Shown: one piece after another, positions 1-10,189 of the stretch
Position numbering within the stretch: the first letter of the stretch is position 1
How the letters are laid out: the number at the start of each line of letters is the position of its first letter
Assembly: GCF_002750975.1 (NCBI RefSeq)
Contig: NZ_PEJS01000001.1
Coordinates: 1,860,001 to 1,924,000 of the forward strand
DNA: 64,000 nt
Direction of reading: 5' to 3'
Origin: Stenotrophomonas indicatrix
Lineage (GTDB): Bacteria; Pseudomonadota; Gammaproteobacteria; Xanthomonadales; Xanthomonadaceae
The notes under the pieces: generated by a model
The model's database searches: none
Told to the model about the DNA's origin: nothing
Seen by the model: the letters and a program-made list of their open reading frames with translations, nothing else
Program-made: the position numbers and the translations under genes

Positions 1-1966
1 CGGCGAACAGCTTGCGCACGTGGTCGAACAGGCCGGTATAGGTGGCCAGGTTGGAGCGTGGCGTGCGGCCGATGGGCTTCTGGTCCACCTGCACTACCCG
101 CTGGATGGCGTCCACATCGCCGGCCAACCGGCCTCGGGTCGCTTCGATCACGGTCGGCGCGTCGGTGGGCGCACTCTCGGCGCTGTTGTCCTCGGGCTCA
201 TGCCCCAGGTGCAGCAGCACCAGCTCGGGCAGTGCCTGCGCCATCAGGCTGGATTTGCCCGACCCCGAAATGCCGGTCACTGCGGTCAGCAACCCCAGCG
301 GCACCTGCGCGTCCACACCCTGCAGGTTATGGCGGTGGATGCCCTTCAGCTCCAGCCAGCTGCTGGCGCTGCGCTGCCGACTGGCGGCCGCGGGCACCTG
401 GTCGAACAGATACCGGGCGGTGCGCGACTCCTGGACCTTTCGCAGGCCGTCGGGCTCGCCACTGTAGAGAACGCGCCCGCCGTGCTCACCCGCCTCCGGG
501 CCAACATCCACCAGCCACTGCGCGCGGCGCATCAGCTCCAGGTCGTGTTCGACAACGAACACCGAGTTTCCGCCGTCGCGCAACCGGTCCAGCGCGTCGT
601 ACAGCGCCTGGCTGTCGGCGGGGTGCAGGCCGGCCGAGGGTTCATCAAGCACGTACAGCACGCCAAACAGCAACGAGCTGAGCTGCGTGGCCAGCCGCAG
701 GCGCTGCAGTTCGCCGGCCGACAGGGTTGGCGTGGCGCGATCCAGCGAGAGGTACCCCAGGCCCAGGCCTCGCAGCTGGTGTACACGCGCCATGACGCCG
801 CCTGCCAGCCGCTGCGCGGCCAAGCGCTTCTCTTCTGACAGGGCCGAGGTCAGCCGCACGTCGGGGGCCCCAGCATGGACAGGGCGGCCGCTTGCAGCCC
901 GCTGCGTGCGATCGCGTTTCGTGGCGCTGCCGCTGGTACGCGCGCCGCGGCTGTGCGCGCTGAAATCGCCCTGCGCGATGGGCCCCAGCAGGTCCGCCAA
1001 CTGGTCCAGCGGCAACCGCATGAACTCGCCGATATCCACACCGGCAAAGGTGACCGAAAGCGCTTCCGGCTTCAGGCGCTTTCCGTGGCAGGCCGGGCAC
1101 AACCTGCCTTCCATGTAGCGTGAAACGCGCTTGCGCATCAGTGCGCTCTGGGTGTTGGCAAAGGTGTGCAGCACGTAGCGGCGCGCACCGGTATAGGTGC
1201 CCATGTAGCTGGGTTCCAGCTTGCGCTTCAGTGCGGCACGGGTCTCTGCGGGCGTGAAGCCGGCATAGACCGGCACGGTTGGCGTTTCCTCGGTGAACAG
1301 GATCCAGTCGCGGTCCTTCTTCGGCAGCTTCTTCCACGGCACGTCGATGTCGTAGCCCAGCGTGACCAGGATGTCGCGCAGGTTCTGGCCATGCCATGCC
1401 GGCGGCCAGGAGGCGATGGCACGTTCACGGATGCTCAGCGACGGATCCGGAACCATCAGCGCTTCGGTCACCTCGTACACATGCCCCAGGCCGTGGCAGG
1501 TGCTGCAGGCGCCCTGCGGCGTATTGGGCGAGAAGTCCTCGGCGTACAGCATGGGCTGGTTGGCCGGGTAGGCCCCTGCGCGCGAGTACATCATGCGCAC
1601 CAGGCTGGACAGCGTGGTCACGCTGCCCACCGAGGAACGTGCATTGCTGGCGCCGCGCTGCTGCTGCAACGCCACCGCCGGCGGCAGGCCGTCGATGGCA
1701 TCCACATCGGGTACGCCCGCCTGGTCGATCAGGCGCCGCGCGTATGGCGCTACGGACTCGAAGTAGCGCCGCTGCGCCTCGGCAAAGACCGTACCGAAGG
1801 CCAACGACGACTTACCCGACCCCGACACCCCGGAGAACACCACCAGTGCATTGCGCGGAATGGAGACATCGACATTCTTGAGGTTGTGCTCGCGCGCGCC
1901 GCGCACCTCCACGCAACCGCTGGCTGCGGCAGCGCATGAGGATTCACCGAAAGGGTTGTTGGACAT
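1..1966 (-). CDS. UvrA-like ABC-type ATPase (class II UvrA), 3' end outside the window
   Basis: This is the first 655 codons of a UvrA-family protein; the frame is open to base 1, so the C-terminus is missing. Read from the ATG at 1966 it starts MSNNPFGES. It carries a Walker A (SGVSGSGKSS) near residue 40, CxxC zinc-type motifs (CSTCHG, CPACHG), an ABC signature variant (LSAGELQRLRLATQ), a Walker B region (VLDEPSAGLHP) and a second Walker A (TGISGSGKSS). The last residues visible are the UvrA motif VDQKPIGRTPRSN. UvrA recognises DNA damage for nucleotide excision repair. The insertion between the first Walker A and the signature looks short for the UvrB-binding region of housekeeping UvrA, so it may be a UvrA2 or drug-resistance type paralogue; that part is inference. 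The family is certain, the subclass is not. Confidence 0.9.
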   Translation of the reverse strand, partial: MSNNPFGESSCAAAASGCVEVRGAREHNLKNVDVSIPRNALVVFSGVSGSGKSSLAFGTVFAEAQRRYFESVAPYARRLIDQAGVPDVDAIDGLPPAVALQQQRGASNARSSVGSVTTLSSLVRMMYSRAGAYPANQPMLYAEDFSPNTPQGACSTCHGLGHVYEVTEALMVPDPSLSIRERAIASWPPAWHGQNLRDILVTLGYDIDVPWKKLPKKDRDWILFTEETPTVPVYAGFTPAETRAALKRKLEPSYMGTYTGARRYVLHTFANTQSALMRKRVSRYMEGRLCPACHGKRLKPEALSVTFAGVDIGEFMRLPLDQLADLLGPIAQGDFSAHSRGARTSGSATKRDRTQRAASGRPVHAGAPDVRLTSALSEEKRLAAQRLAGGVMARVHQLRGLGLGYLSLDRATPTLSAGELQRLRLATQLSSLLFGVLYVLDEPSAGLHPADSQALYDALDRLRDGGNSVFVVEHDLELMRRAQWLVDVGPEAGEHGGRVLYSGEPDGLRKVQESRTARYLFDQVPAAASRQRSASSWLELKGIHRHNLQGVDAQVPLGLLTAVTGISGSGKSSLMAQALPELVLLHLGHEPEDNSAESAPTDAPTVIEATRGRLAGDVDAIQRVVQVDQKPIGRTPRSNLATYTGLFDHVRKLFA

Positions 1967-2096
1967 CGTTGCGTTCCTGCAGGCAGTGAGCGGTGCGCCC
2001 TGGAGCGCGCCCAAGGCTGCATTTTCGCTGCTGCGAGGTGAATGTGGTGAGGGCACGACCGAAGCGCGTGCACCGCCCCCTCATCCTGGGCTGGAC

Positions 2097-4365
<2,269 letters not shown>

Positions 4366-4410
4366 GGCGCCAATCTACGCCCCCAAAACACATTCTTGCA
4401 GAGGCATAAT

Positions 4411-4429
4411 CGGATATCGCTTATATCCG
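4411..4429. promoter_or_regulatory. Inverted repeat, probable operator for the adjacent LysR regulator
   Basis: CGGATAT and ATATCCG form perfect 7-bp arms around a 5-bp spacer. The site sits 10 bp before the lysR start at 4440 and about 45 bp before the divergent flavodoxin gene start. Position and symmetry fit a LysR-type autoregulatory and activation site, but no binding data are implied. Confidence 0.55.
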
Positions 4430-4439
4430 GTGCGCATCA

Positions 4440-5333
4440 ATGAGCGTCGAGAATTACGATCAGCTGGCCATGTTCGCGCTGGTGGCGCGGGAACGCAGTT
4501 TTACCCGGGCTGCTGCCCAGCTGGGTATGTCCCAACCCGCCCTCAGCCGATCGATGCGCCAGCTGGAAGAACGCCTGGGCGTACGCCTGCTTGCGCGGAC
4601 CACCCGCAGCGTTTCGCCGACCGAGGCCGGAGAGCAGTTGCTGCGGGTGATTGCACCGCGCTTCGAGGAGATCGATAGCGAGCTTGCCCAGCTCAACGCG
4701 TACCGCGACAAACCCGCCGGTCGCCTCCGCATCACTGCAGGTGAGCACGCTGCGCTCACCGTGATGCAGCCGGTACTGGGCAAGCTGCTGCCGGCCAATC
4801 CCGACCTGAACATCGAGGTGATTGTCGACTACGGGCTGACCGACATCGTGGCCGAGGGCTTCGACGCCGGTATCCGCATGGGTGAGCAGGTGGCCAAGGA
4901 CATGATTGCCGTGCGTGTTGGGCCCGACCTGCGCATGGCCGTGGTCGGATCGCCCGTCTATTTCCAGCGCCATCCGAAGCCGAAATCACCGCACGACCTG
5001 ACCCGGCACAACTGCATCACCATCCGCCTGCCGACCCACGGTGGCATTTTCGCGTGGGAGTTCGAGAAGAAAGGCCAGGAGCTGAAAGTACGCGTGGAAG
5101 GCCAGTTGGTGTTCAACAACATCGCCCTGCGGCTGGGAGCTGCGCTGGAAGGCCTGGGGCTGGCGTACATGCCCGAGGATCTGGTGCGCCCCCATGTGCA
5201 GGCAGGCACCCTGGTCCACGTGCTGCAGGACTGGTGCCCCTCCTTCCCCGGCTACCACCTGTATTACCCCAGCCGCAGGCAGTCATCGCCTGCGTTCACC
5301 GTGCTGCGTGATGCGTTGCGCTATCGGGATTGA
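4440..5333 (+). CDS. LysR-family transcriptional regulator
   Basis: A 297-residue regulator of standard LysR length. The N-terminal winged helix-turn-helix is visible as FALVARERSFTRAAAQLGMSQPALSRSMRQLEERLGVRLLARTTR. The C-terminal effector domain follows from about residue 90 (GRLRITAGEHAALTV to YHLYYPSRRQSSPAF). It is divergent from the flavodoxin/aldo-keto reductase pair and convergent with the cupin-decarboxylase gene, whose stop lies only 13 bp beyond. The divergent pair is the likely target, and the inverted repeat at 4411-4429 the likely site. The effector domain is clearly related to that of the LysR at 56603 (shared FPGYHLYYP-RRQ-SPAF end), so the two probably sense similar compounds. 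Confidence 0.95.
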   Translation: MSVENYDQLAMFALVARERSFTRAAAQLGMSQPALSRSMRQLEERLGVRLLARTTRSVSPTEAGEQLLRVIAPRFEEIDSELAQLNAYRDKPAGRLRITAGEHAALTVMQPVLGKLLPANPDLNIEVIVDYGLTDIVAEGFDAGIRMGEQVAKDMIAVRVGPDLRMAVVGSPVYFQRHPKPKSPHDLTRHNCITIRLPTHGGIFAWEFEKKGQELKVRVEGQLVFNNIALRLGAALEGLGLAYMPEDLVRPHVQAGTLVHVLQDWCPSFPGYHLYYPSRRQSSPAFTVLRDALRYRD

Positions 5334-5345
5334 ACGGCGGCACGG

Positions 5346-6500
5346 TCATGGCGAAGGTGCCGGGGTCTGTTCCAGTGCCTGCACTGCGCGGTCAGATGCG
5401 GCCGCATATCCGCTATGTGCGAGCAACTGGGCCAGGTGCTGCAACTGTGCGCGGCTGAGGCCCACGCGCTGGCTGGCCGCCATGTGCGAGCGCAACTGCG
5501 CCTCCACGCCAGGCATGGCCGCCAGCGCGCCAACCGTCGCAAGTTCACGGCTCTGCCAGTCCAGGTTGTCGCGCTCGAAGATGTCGCCGAACAGATGTGT
5601 CTGCAGGAACTGGTTGATGATGGGCGCGAAGTCCATGACCGGGCCAGCCACCGGGGCACCGGAGATCCGCGTCTGGTTTGCGGTACCCACGGCGCGCAGT
5701 GCATCGCCTACCGGGGCCTTCCCGGCGGGCGGCTTCCCGGGTGCGGTGGCGATACCCTGCTCCTCGCGTTTGCGCACCACGTTCATCAGTTCGCCCAAGG
5801 CGTTGAGGCTCTTTGGGAACCCCGCATAGGCATACAGCTGCACGAGCACTTCCTTTGCCTCGCTCACGGTCAGGCCGGCATCCAGCCCCCGGACCAACGC
5901 GGCGTTGAGCTGGGGCATGTCACTGCTGGCCGCAGCGGCCGCAATCAGCGGGATCGCCTGCTGCCTGGGCGAAAGCGGCCCGGCAACGGGCGCCTCGATG
6001 CCTGCTGACGCTTGGCGGTACTGGTCATCACTCACCTGCTCCAGCCAGGCCACCGATTTTCCATCGGTCACACCGGTTACCGCGAGATGGGTCATCGCGC
6101 TGTGCGGCGCGGCGCCGTGCCAATGCTTGACCCCGGCCGGACACACCACCACATCCCCGGCGTGTATCTGCTGCACCGGCTTGCCCCATTCCTGGGTCAG
6201 CCCAACGCCGGAGGTAACCACCAATCGCTGCCCGGCGGGATGGGTGTGCCAGGCCGAACGCGCGCCCGGCTCGAAGCTGACGTATGCGGATGAGACCTGC
6301 ACGTCCTTGTCCGCTGGGAACAGCGGATCCACGCGTACTTTGCCAACGAAGGTCTCTGCTGGACCGGCAACGGACGATTGTGTTCCCGACCGGGTGATCT
6401 GCTGCATGGGCATTTCGCCGGCGCCGGCGAACGGTGCCGCCACGCTCAATGCAGCGCCCAGCAGCGCCGTCTGCGCGGGTGATTTACGAGGCGTGGTCAT
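5346..6500 (-). CDS. Secreted cupin + carboxymuconolactone decarboxylase-like fusion protein
   Basis: A 384-residue protein with a signal peptide (cleavage near AGAGEM). A cupin domain at about residues 50-150 has the metal-type histidines WHTHPAGQ and CPAGVKHWHGAAPHS. Two carboxymuconolactone decarboxylase (CMD/AhpD-fold) repeats follow at about 165-380 (EAKEVLVQLYAYAGFPKSLNAL; FERDNLDWQSRELATVGALAAM). There is no CxxC, so it is not an AhpD-type thiol peroxidase reductase. The start ATG overlaps the upstream hydrolase stop by 4 bp (ATGA), so the two are translationally coupled. CMD proteins with a cupin are found in aromatic or lactone breakdown and stress operons. The reaction here is unknown. 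A single-domain relative is encoded at 53039-53707. Confidence 0.88.
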   Translation of the reverse strand: MTTPRKSPAQTALLGAALSVAAPFAGAGEMPMQQITRSGTQSSVAGPAETFVGKVRVDPLFPADKDVQVSSAYVSFEPGARSAWHTHPAGQRLVVTSGVGLTQEWGKPVQQIHAGDVVVCPAGVKHWHGAAPHSAMTHLAVTGVTDGKSVAWLEQVSDDQYRQASAGIEAPVAGPLSPRQQAIPLIAAAAASSDMPQLNAALVRGLDAGLTVSEAKEVLVQLYAYAGFPKSLNALGELMNVVRKREEQGIATAPGKPPAGKAPVGDALRAVGTANQTRISGAPVAGPVMDFAPIINQFLQTHLFGDIFERDNLDWQSRELATVGALAAMPGVEAQLRSHMAASQRVGLSRAQLQHLAQLLAHSGYAAASDRAVQALEQTPAPSP

Positions 6501-7555
6501 GGTGCAAGCGTCCGGGTGTAGAACGTGGTGAGCGAGGCGACGGCAGCATCCACGTACTTCGGCACCCAGTAGGTCTCGATGTGCGTGGCCCCCTCCAGCA
6601 GCACCAGCTGCTTGTCGATGGTACCGGTTGCTTTGGCGAAGGCATCCTGGGTCATGTAAAGGCTGTCCGCCTTGCTGCCGGCAATCATCAGCAGCGGTTG
6701 GTTGATCAGCTCGATCTGGTTGGTGGCGTCCCAGCGCATCAGGTCCAGCAGGCTGCTGGTCGTGTACCGGAAGGTGGAATTGGGATGGGCATGCGTCTTC
6801 CAGTAGTACTCATAGCCCTGCCGATACAGATCGAAGGGGAGCTTGGCGATCTGCTCGTCGCTGAGGTTGGCATCGCCGGAGTACAGCACTTCGCCGCCGG
6901 CGGCCTGCTGTGCGCGCGCCTGCGAAGCCTGCTGCAGGCGCTGCTGGACGGTGTCCAGCTGCGAGTCGGCATAACCGTTGCGGCGAACTCGGCCAGAGTT
7001 GAACATGCTGATCGTGGCGACGGCCTTGAAGCGCTTGTCGGTCTGCGCGGCCGCCAGCGAGTAGCCGCCGCCACCACAGATGCCGAGCAAGCCCAGGCGC
7101 GAGGTGTCCACCCAGGGGAATCGACTGATGAAGTCCGCCATGCCGTGGATGTCCTCGATGCGGTGGGAAGGCATGTCCACGCTGCGCGGCTGGCCACCGC
7201 TTGCCCCCTGATAGGCCGCATCGGCGGTAATGGCGATGTAGCCCTGCTGGGCCAGGCGTTGCGCGTACAGGCCGGCCACCTGCTCTTTGACCCCGCCATT
7301 GGGGTGGGCAACCACGATGGTCGGGTACTTCCGCGAGGCATCAAAATTGGCGGGCGTGTAGAAGTTTGCCGCGATCTCGATTCCATTCAGCGGATAGGAC
7401 ACCGAGTGAATGTTGACCTCACTGGGCACATTGCGCGTGATCGCACCTTCGTAGGCCAGTTGGAAGGGGTTGAGCGTGTAGTCGGCAGCGGAGGCGTTGC
7501 CTGCTGCCAAGCCGAGAGACATCGCCAACAGCGTGGCGTGCACGATGTGCTTCAT
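6497..7555 (-). CDS. Secreted alpha/beta hydrolase with cysteine nucleophile (dienelactone hydrolase-like)
   Basis: A 352-residue protein with a clear signal peptide (LAAGNASA|ADY). The alpha/beta-hydrolase core shows the oxyanion segment YPTIVVAHPNGGVKEQ and the nucleophile elbow LGICGGGGY, with Cys160 in the place of the usual serine, as in dienelactone hydrolases. The C-terminal histidine is in LEGATHIETYW. It should hydrolyse an ester or lactone in the periplasm. It is the first gene of a two-gene unit with the cupin-CMD protein (ATGA overlap). The palindromic motif at 7671-7694 lies about 120 bp upstream. The closest relative in the window is the hydrolase at 55435-56493, which has the same GxCxG elbow. 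Confidence 0.88.
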   Translation of the reverse strand: MKHIVHATLLAMSLGLAAGNASAADYTLNPFQLAYEGAITRNVPSEVNIHSVSYPLNGIEIAANFYTPANFDASRKYPTIVVAHPNGGVKEQVAGLYAQRLAQQGYIAITADAAYQGASGGQPRSVDMPSHRIEDIHGMADFISRFPWVDTSRLGLLGICGGGGYSLAAAQTDKRFKAVATISMFNSGRVRRNGYADSQLDTVQQRLQQASQARAQQAAGGEVLYSGDANLSDEQIAKLPFDLYRQGYEYYWKTHAHPNSTFRYTTSSLLDLMRWDATNQIELINQPLLMIAGSKADSLYMTQDAFAKATGTIDKQLVLLEGATHIETYWVPKYVDAAVASLTTFYTRTLAP

Positions 7556-7670
7556 TCAAGTGCTCCGGGTTTGTACGTTACCCCTGACGGCGCGTGTTGC
7601 GGGCCGACGTTGGCGGGGTTCAGGAGTAAACCTAACGTCCGTGCACTCATGGAAACAGAGCATCAGCCGG

Positions 7671-7694
7671 ATATCACTCATGCATGCATGATAT
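7671..7694. promoter_or_regulatory. Palindromic motif upstream of the hydrolase operon
   Basis: ATATCA and TGATAT arms enclose the perfect 14-bp palindrome TCATGCATGCATGA (7678-7691). The sub-sequence ATGCATGCATGATAT (7680-7694) recurs with one mismatch at 8946-8960, upstream of the next hydrolase gene. A shared regulator binding site is the simplest explanation, but it is inferred from two copies only. Confidence 0.4.
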
Positions 7695-7772
7695 GAATGA
7701 CGAATTGGCGAGCGGCGCAGCATCCAGGACGCCACACTCCATGGCGCGATCCATGCACGGGCGCGGTCCGGC

Positions 7773-8867
7773 TCAACGATCCAGATGCTTCTTCTGCAGG
7801 AACTCACTCACAAGATCGGCGATCTGGACGTTGTTGAGGTCTGAGAACAGGAAGTGGCTGTTGCCACGGATTCCCATCTCCGGCAGATGGATCAGGGTGA
7901 CATCACCGCCCTGCCGATTGACGGCATCACGCCAGGCGCGGGCCATTTCCAACCGGGCCCGCCAACTGTCCTGCGCCGGCAGGTCAACGGGCTTGTCAGG
8001 GATGTTGTCGCCATACAGCACCAGAATCGGGATCCGGGTCAGCGCCTTGAATTCCGCGGGCGAAACCAGCGCGGGAGCGACGGTATCGAACGCGCTGGGA
8101 ATCGGTGCCGGCGCATCGTCCTTTGCGAACACGAAGCTGCTGCCAGGCTCGAACGCGACGATCGCGCGGACGTTGGGGCTTTTTATGGCCGTCATCCAGC
8201 CAGGACCACCCGCCTGCGAATGGGTAAACAGGATCGCAGGCCCTGTCTTCTGCAGCACGGCGGCTACCCCGTCCGACACTACGCCGAGGTCGAAGGGGCC
8301 GGTGTTGGGCGTGACCGAACGGAAGAACTGGTCAAGCGCGGCCTCCCCTTTCGGGAACTGGCTGCCAGCGAAGTAGTTTGGCCAGAGGCCGATTCGAAAC
8401 TGGTTGAACCACATCTGATCGTCTGCCACGGGCTTCAGCGTCGCCTCGACCATGCTTCGGCCGGCCTTGCCGCGCCGTGGTTGATCGATCAGGTAGGTAG
8501 CGAAACGACGACGCAGGAACAGGTTCTGGAAGCCCTCACGCCCATCGGCCGTCGTCTCCCAGCTCTTGGAAGACTGGCCCGCACCGTGCCACATCACGAT
8601 GGGCAACGTGCGCGCGTTCACCGGCTTCTGGTAGAAGGCATAGACGTGATCGCCGTGATAGCTCTGGCCATCCGGATTGGAGGGCTTCAACGGATCGAAC
8701 GTGCCAGACTCCTTCTTGGTCGTGCCCCCAGCGAGGAAGCTGCCTTGCGAATCGATCTGCAGTGGCTCGTTGGCCATGGCGGTCGTGGCGCAGAGGGAGA
8801 CCGCTATCCAGAGCAGTGTGGAGGGGAAGCTGGGCACCAGAGTGCGAAGGCGCGTGCGAGTCTGCAT
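7773..8867 (-). CDS. Secreted alpha/beta hydrolase (esterase-like)
   Basis: A 364-residue secreted protein (signal peptide ending TTAMA|NEP). The fold elements are LPIVMWHGAGQSSKSWE (oxyanion loop), ILFTHSQAGGPGW (nucleophile serine in an HSQAG elbow, a GxSxG variant), ILVLYGDNIPD (acid region) and GNSHFLF (histidine). Length is usual for periplasmic esterases annotated as alpha/beta fold hydrolases. It is transcribed alone: the neighbour at 9004 is 137 bp upstream and the gene at 7555 is more than 200 bp downstream. The motif at 8946-8960 is in its upstream region. The substrate is unknown. Confidence 0.87.
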   Translation of the reverse strand: MQTRTRLRTLVPSFPSTLLWIAVSLCATTAMANEPLQIDSQGSFLAGGTTKKESGTFDPLKPSNPDGQSYHGDHVYAFYQKPVNARTLPIVMWHGAGQSSKSWETTADGREGFQNLFLRRRFATYLIDQPRRGKAGRSMVEATLKPVADDQMWFNQFRIGLWPNYFAGSQFPKGEAALDQFFRSVTPNTGPFDLGVVSDGVAAVLQKTGPAILFTHSQAGGPGWMTAIKSPNVRAIVAFEPGSSFVFAKDDAPAPIPSAFDTVAPALVSPAEFKALTRIPILVLYGDNIPDKPVDLPAQDSWRARLEMARAWRDAVNRQGGDVTLIHLPEMGIRGNSHFLFSDLNNVQIADLVSEFLQKKHLDR

Positions 8868-8945
8868 GGGTCACTCCGTGACAGATTGTCAGGGGAATCT
8901 ACCCTCCGGGCCATCCTGGAAGAAGCGCGGGAGTGCATATGACCA

Positions 8946-8960
8946 ATGCATGCAGGATAT
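8946..8960. promoter_or_regulatory. Second copy of the ATGCATGCA(G/T)GATAT motif
   Basis: ATGCATGCAGGATAT matches 14 of 15 bases of 7680-7694 and likewise precedes a secreted hydrolase gene (start at 8867). TATATATGCA follows directly, giving partial symmetry around the centre (TGCAT/ATGCA). It is proposed as a shared operator; evidence is similarity and position only. Confidence 0.35.
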
Positions 8961-9003
8961 ATATGCACGTCCATCGTGTTGCAGTGAGTGTGAGTGATGA
9001 GCG

Positions 9004-9738
9004 CTATCGCGCCAGGGCCTCGGCCAGAATGTTGCCCATCACGTCAGATCTTGGCATTTGGTTGACTGGAATTTCGGCTTGTTCAAACCACGCTCGGCTG
9101 GCCTCAGGGTGCGGACCCGTCAGAACAACTTTTCCCGAACCATAGCGGTACGCGGCGGCGCTTACATCGCCATTCTTGTAGTGCCCAAGCGCCTTGAACC
9201 CAGGAGAGGGAGATTCAGGGAAATAGGGGCCGTCCTGGAAGAATATTTGATCTTGATGCCCAAGCCACTCCACGGCAACGGAATCGTCGACAATCGAATG
9301 CACTGGGAAGCCAGGACGGTTGACGGCACTATCCAACTCCTCGTCAATCAGCGCTAGATTGTTCGCGTCCGCCAGATACGCGCCCATGCATAAGCCAAGG
9401 TAGTGGCCGCCCTGATCGACGTACTCCCTGATGGCGTTCGAACGCTGCTTGCCTAGAGCACGAAGAGCAGCTGGAATATTCTGGCCTCCACCAGGTTGAA
9501 TGTAGAGATCGAAGCGCTTCAGATTTTCAGATGTAACATCCAGCGGCTCATCCGACCCGACGTATTCCACCTGGTACTTTCCCGATTTTTCGATCGAGCG
9601 TCGAACGGTCTCAGAGCAGTCATCGCATCCCGCATCGCCACGATAGACTGCGATACGAGGAAGAGTCGAGGATAACGCCGCGCCCGAAACCGGGAGCAGT
9701 GATGTCAGGAGTATTCCTGCCCACAGGTATTTAGCCAC
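9004..9738 (-). CDS. BPL_N-domain (class I amidotransferase-like fold) secreted protein
   Basis: A 244-residue protein with a signal peptide (PVSGAALSS). The start is GTG at 9738, preceded by AGGAGA. It matches the biotin-protein-ligase N-terminal (BPL_N) family, a glutamine-amidotransferase-like fold: IAVYRGDAGCDDC, FDLYIQPGGGQNIPAAL, GGHYLGLCMGAYLA (the position of the nucleophilic elbow, with Cys) and GSGKVVLTGPHPEASRAW. No biotin ligase domain is attached, so it is not a BirA enzyme. Its base use is visibly more AT-rich than its neighbours, which hints at separate ancestry. It is monocistronic, with about 450 bp upstream before arsB. The reaction is unknown. Confidence 0.82.
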   Translation of the reverse strand: MAKYLWAGILLTSLLPVSGAALSSTLPRIAVYRGDAGCDDCSETVRRSIEKSGKYQVEYVGSDEPLDVTSENLKRFDLYIQPGGGQNIPAALRALGKQRSNAIREYVDQGGHYLGLCMGAYLADANNLALIDEELDSAVNRPGFPVHSIVDDSVAVEWLGHQDQIFFQDGPYFPESPSPGFKALGHYKNGDVSAAAYRYGSGKVVLTGPHPEASRAWFEQAEIPVNQMPRSDVMGNILAEALAR

Positions 9739-9949
9739 CGGAAGATCTCCTGTGAATCACTGAAGTCATCTGCATACGACGGTGGCCAAGAGCGGTGGCG
9801 GGTGGCCGGATTACGCTGCATTGCGGGTGAATTTGCTCTGAATCAAATGGACACAGAATGATGCGGGAGCATGTCCACTGCGTCCCTGTTCCACCGACAT
9901 TTGTAGCGGCCACCGAGCCGTAGTTGAGGCGGCGCCACTTGGCGTCTTG

Positions 9950-9973
9950 CCGGCCAGCGGCCGGCACTACCCT
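9950..9973 (-). repeat. REP-like element of the SMAG type
   Basis: GCCGGCC-AGC-GGCCGGC forms a 7-bp stem with a 3-base loop, followed by ACTACCC. Read on the minus strand it starts with the GTAG signature of Stenotrophomonas REP-like elements. Identical cores are found at 13134-13150 and 60017-60033. Confidence 0.8.
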
Positions 9974-10080
9974 TGCGATGCGGATGTCCGGAATCGATAT
10001 TACCGTGACGCGTCACGATCAATGGCATGCGCCTTCAATCGGGCGCACGTCGGGTTCTGATACAGCCCTTTGCTGGCGGG

Positions 10081-10098
10081 GCCGGCACTGCAGCCGGC
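10081..10098. repeat. Short GC hairpin, REP-related
   Basis: Two copies of GCCGGC, each self-complementary, flank ACTGCA and form a hairpin or alternative pairing. It lies 100 bp before the ArsB-family gene. It resembles REP debris but lacks the GTAG-type end, so the assignment is weak. Confidence 0.4.
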
Positions 10099-10189
10099 AC
10101 GGTATGATGCCGACTTTCTCGCACTTGCCATCGCTCTAGCGCGCGTTGCTGTTGGCTCGCGCCGGTGCAGCTGAGACCCCACCCACTCC

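Larger units (their letters stand above)
9739..10189. other. 450-bp intergenic region with repeats and divergent promoters
   Basis: No convincing gene is seen. It lies between the divergent BPL_N-type gene and the ArsB-family gene, so it must hold both promoters. It contains a REP-like hairpin at 9950-9966 and a GCCGGC-flanked hairpin at 10081-10098. The ArsB gene has only a modest ribosome binding site, and no ArsR gene or obvious ArsR operator is nearby. Confidence 0.6.
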
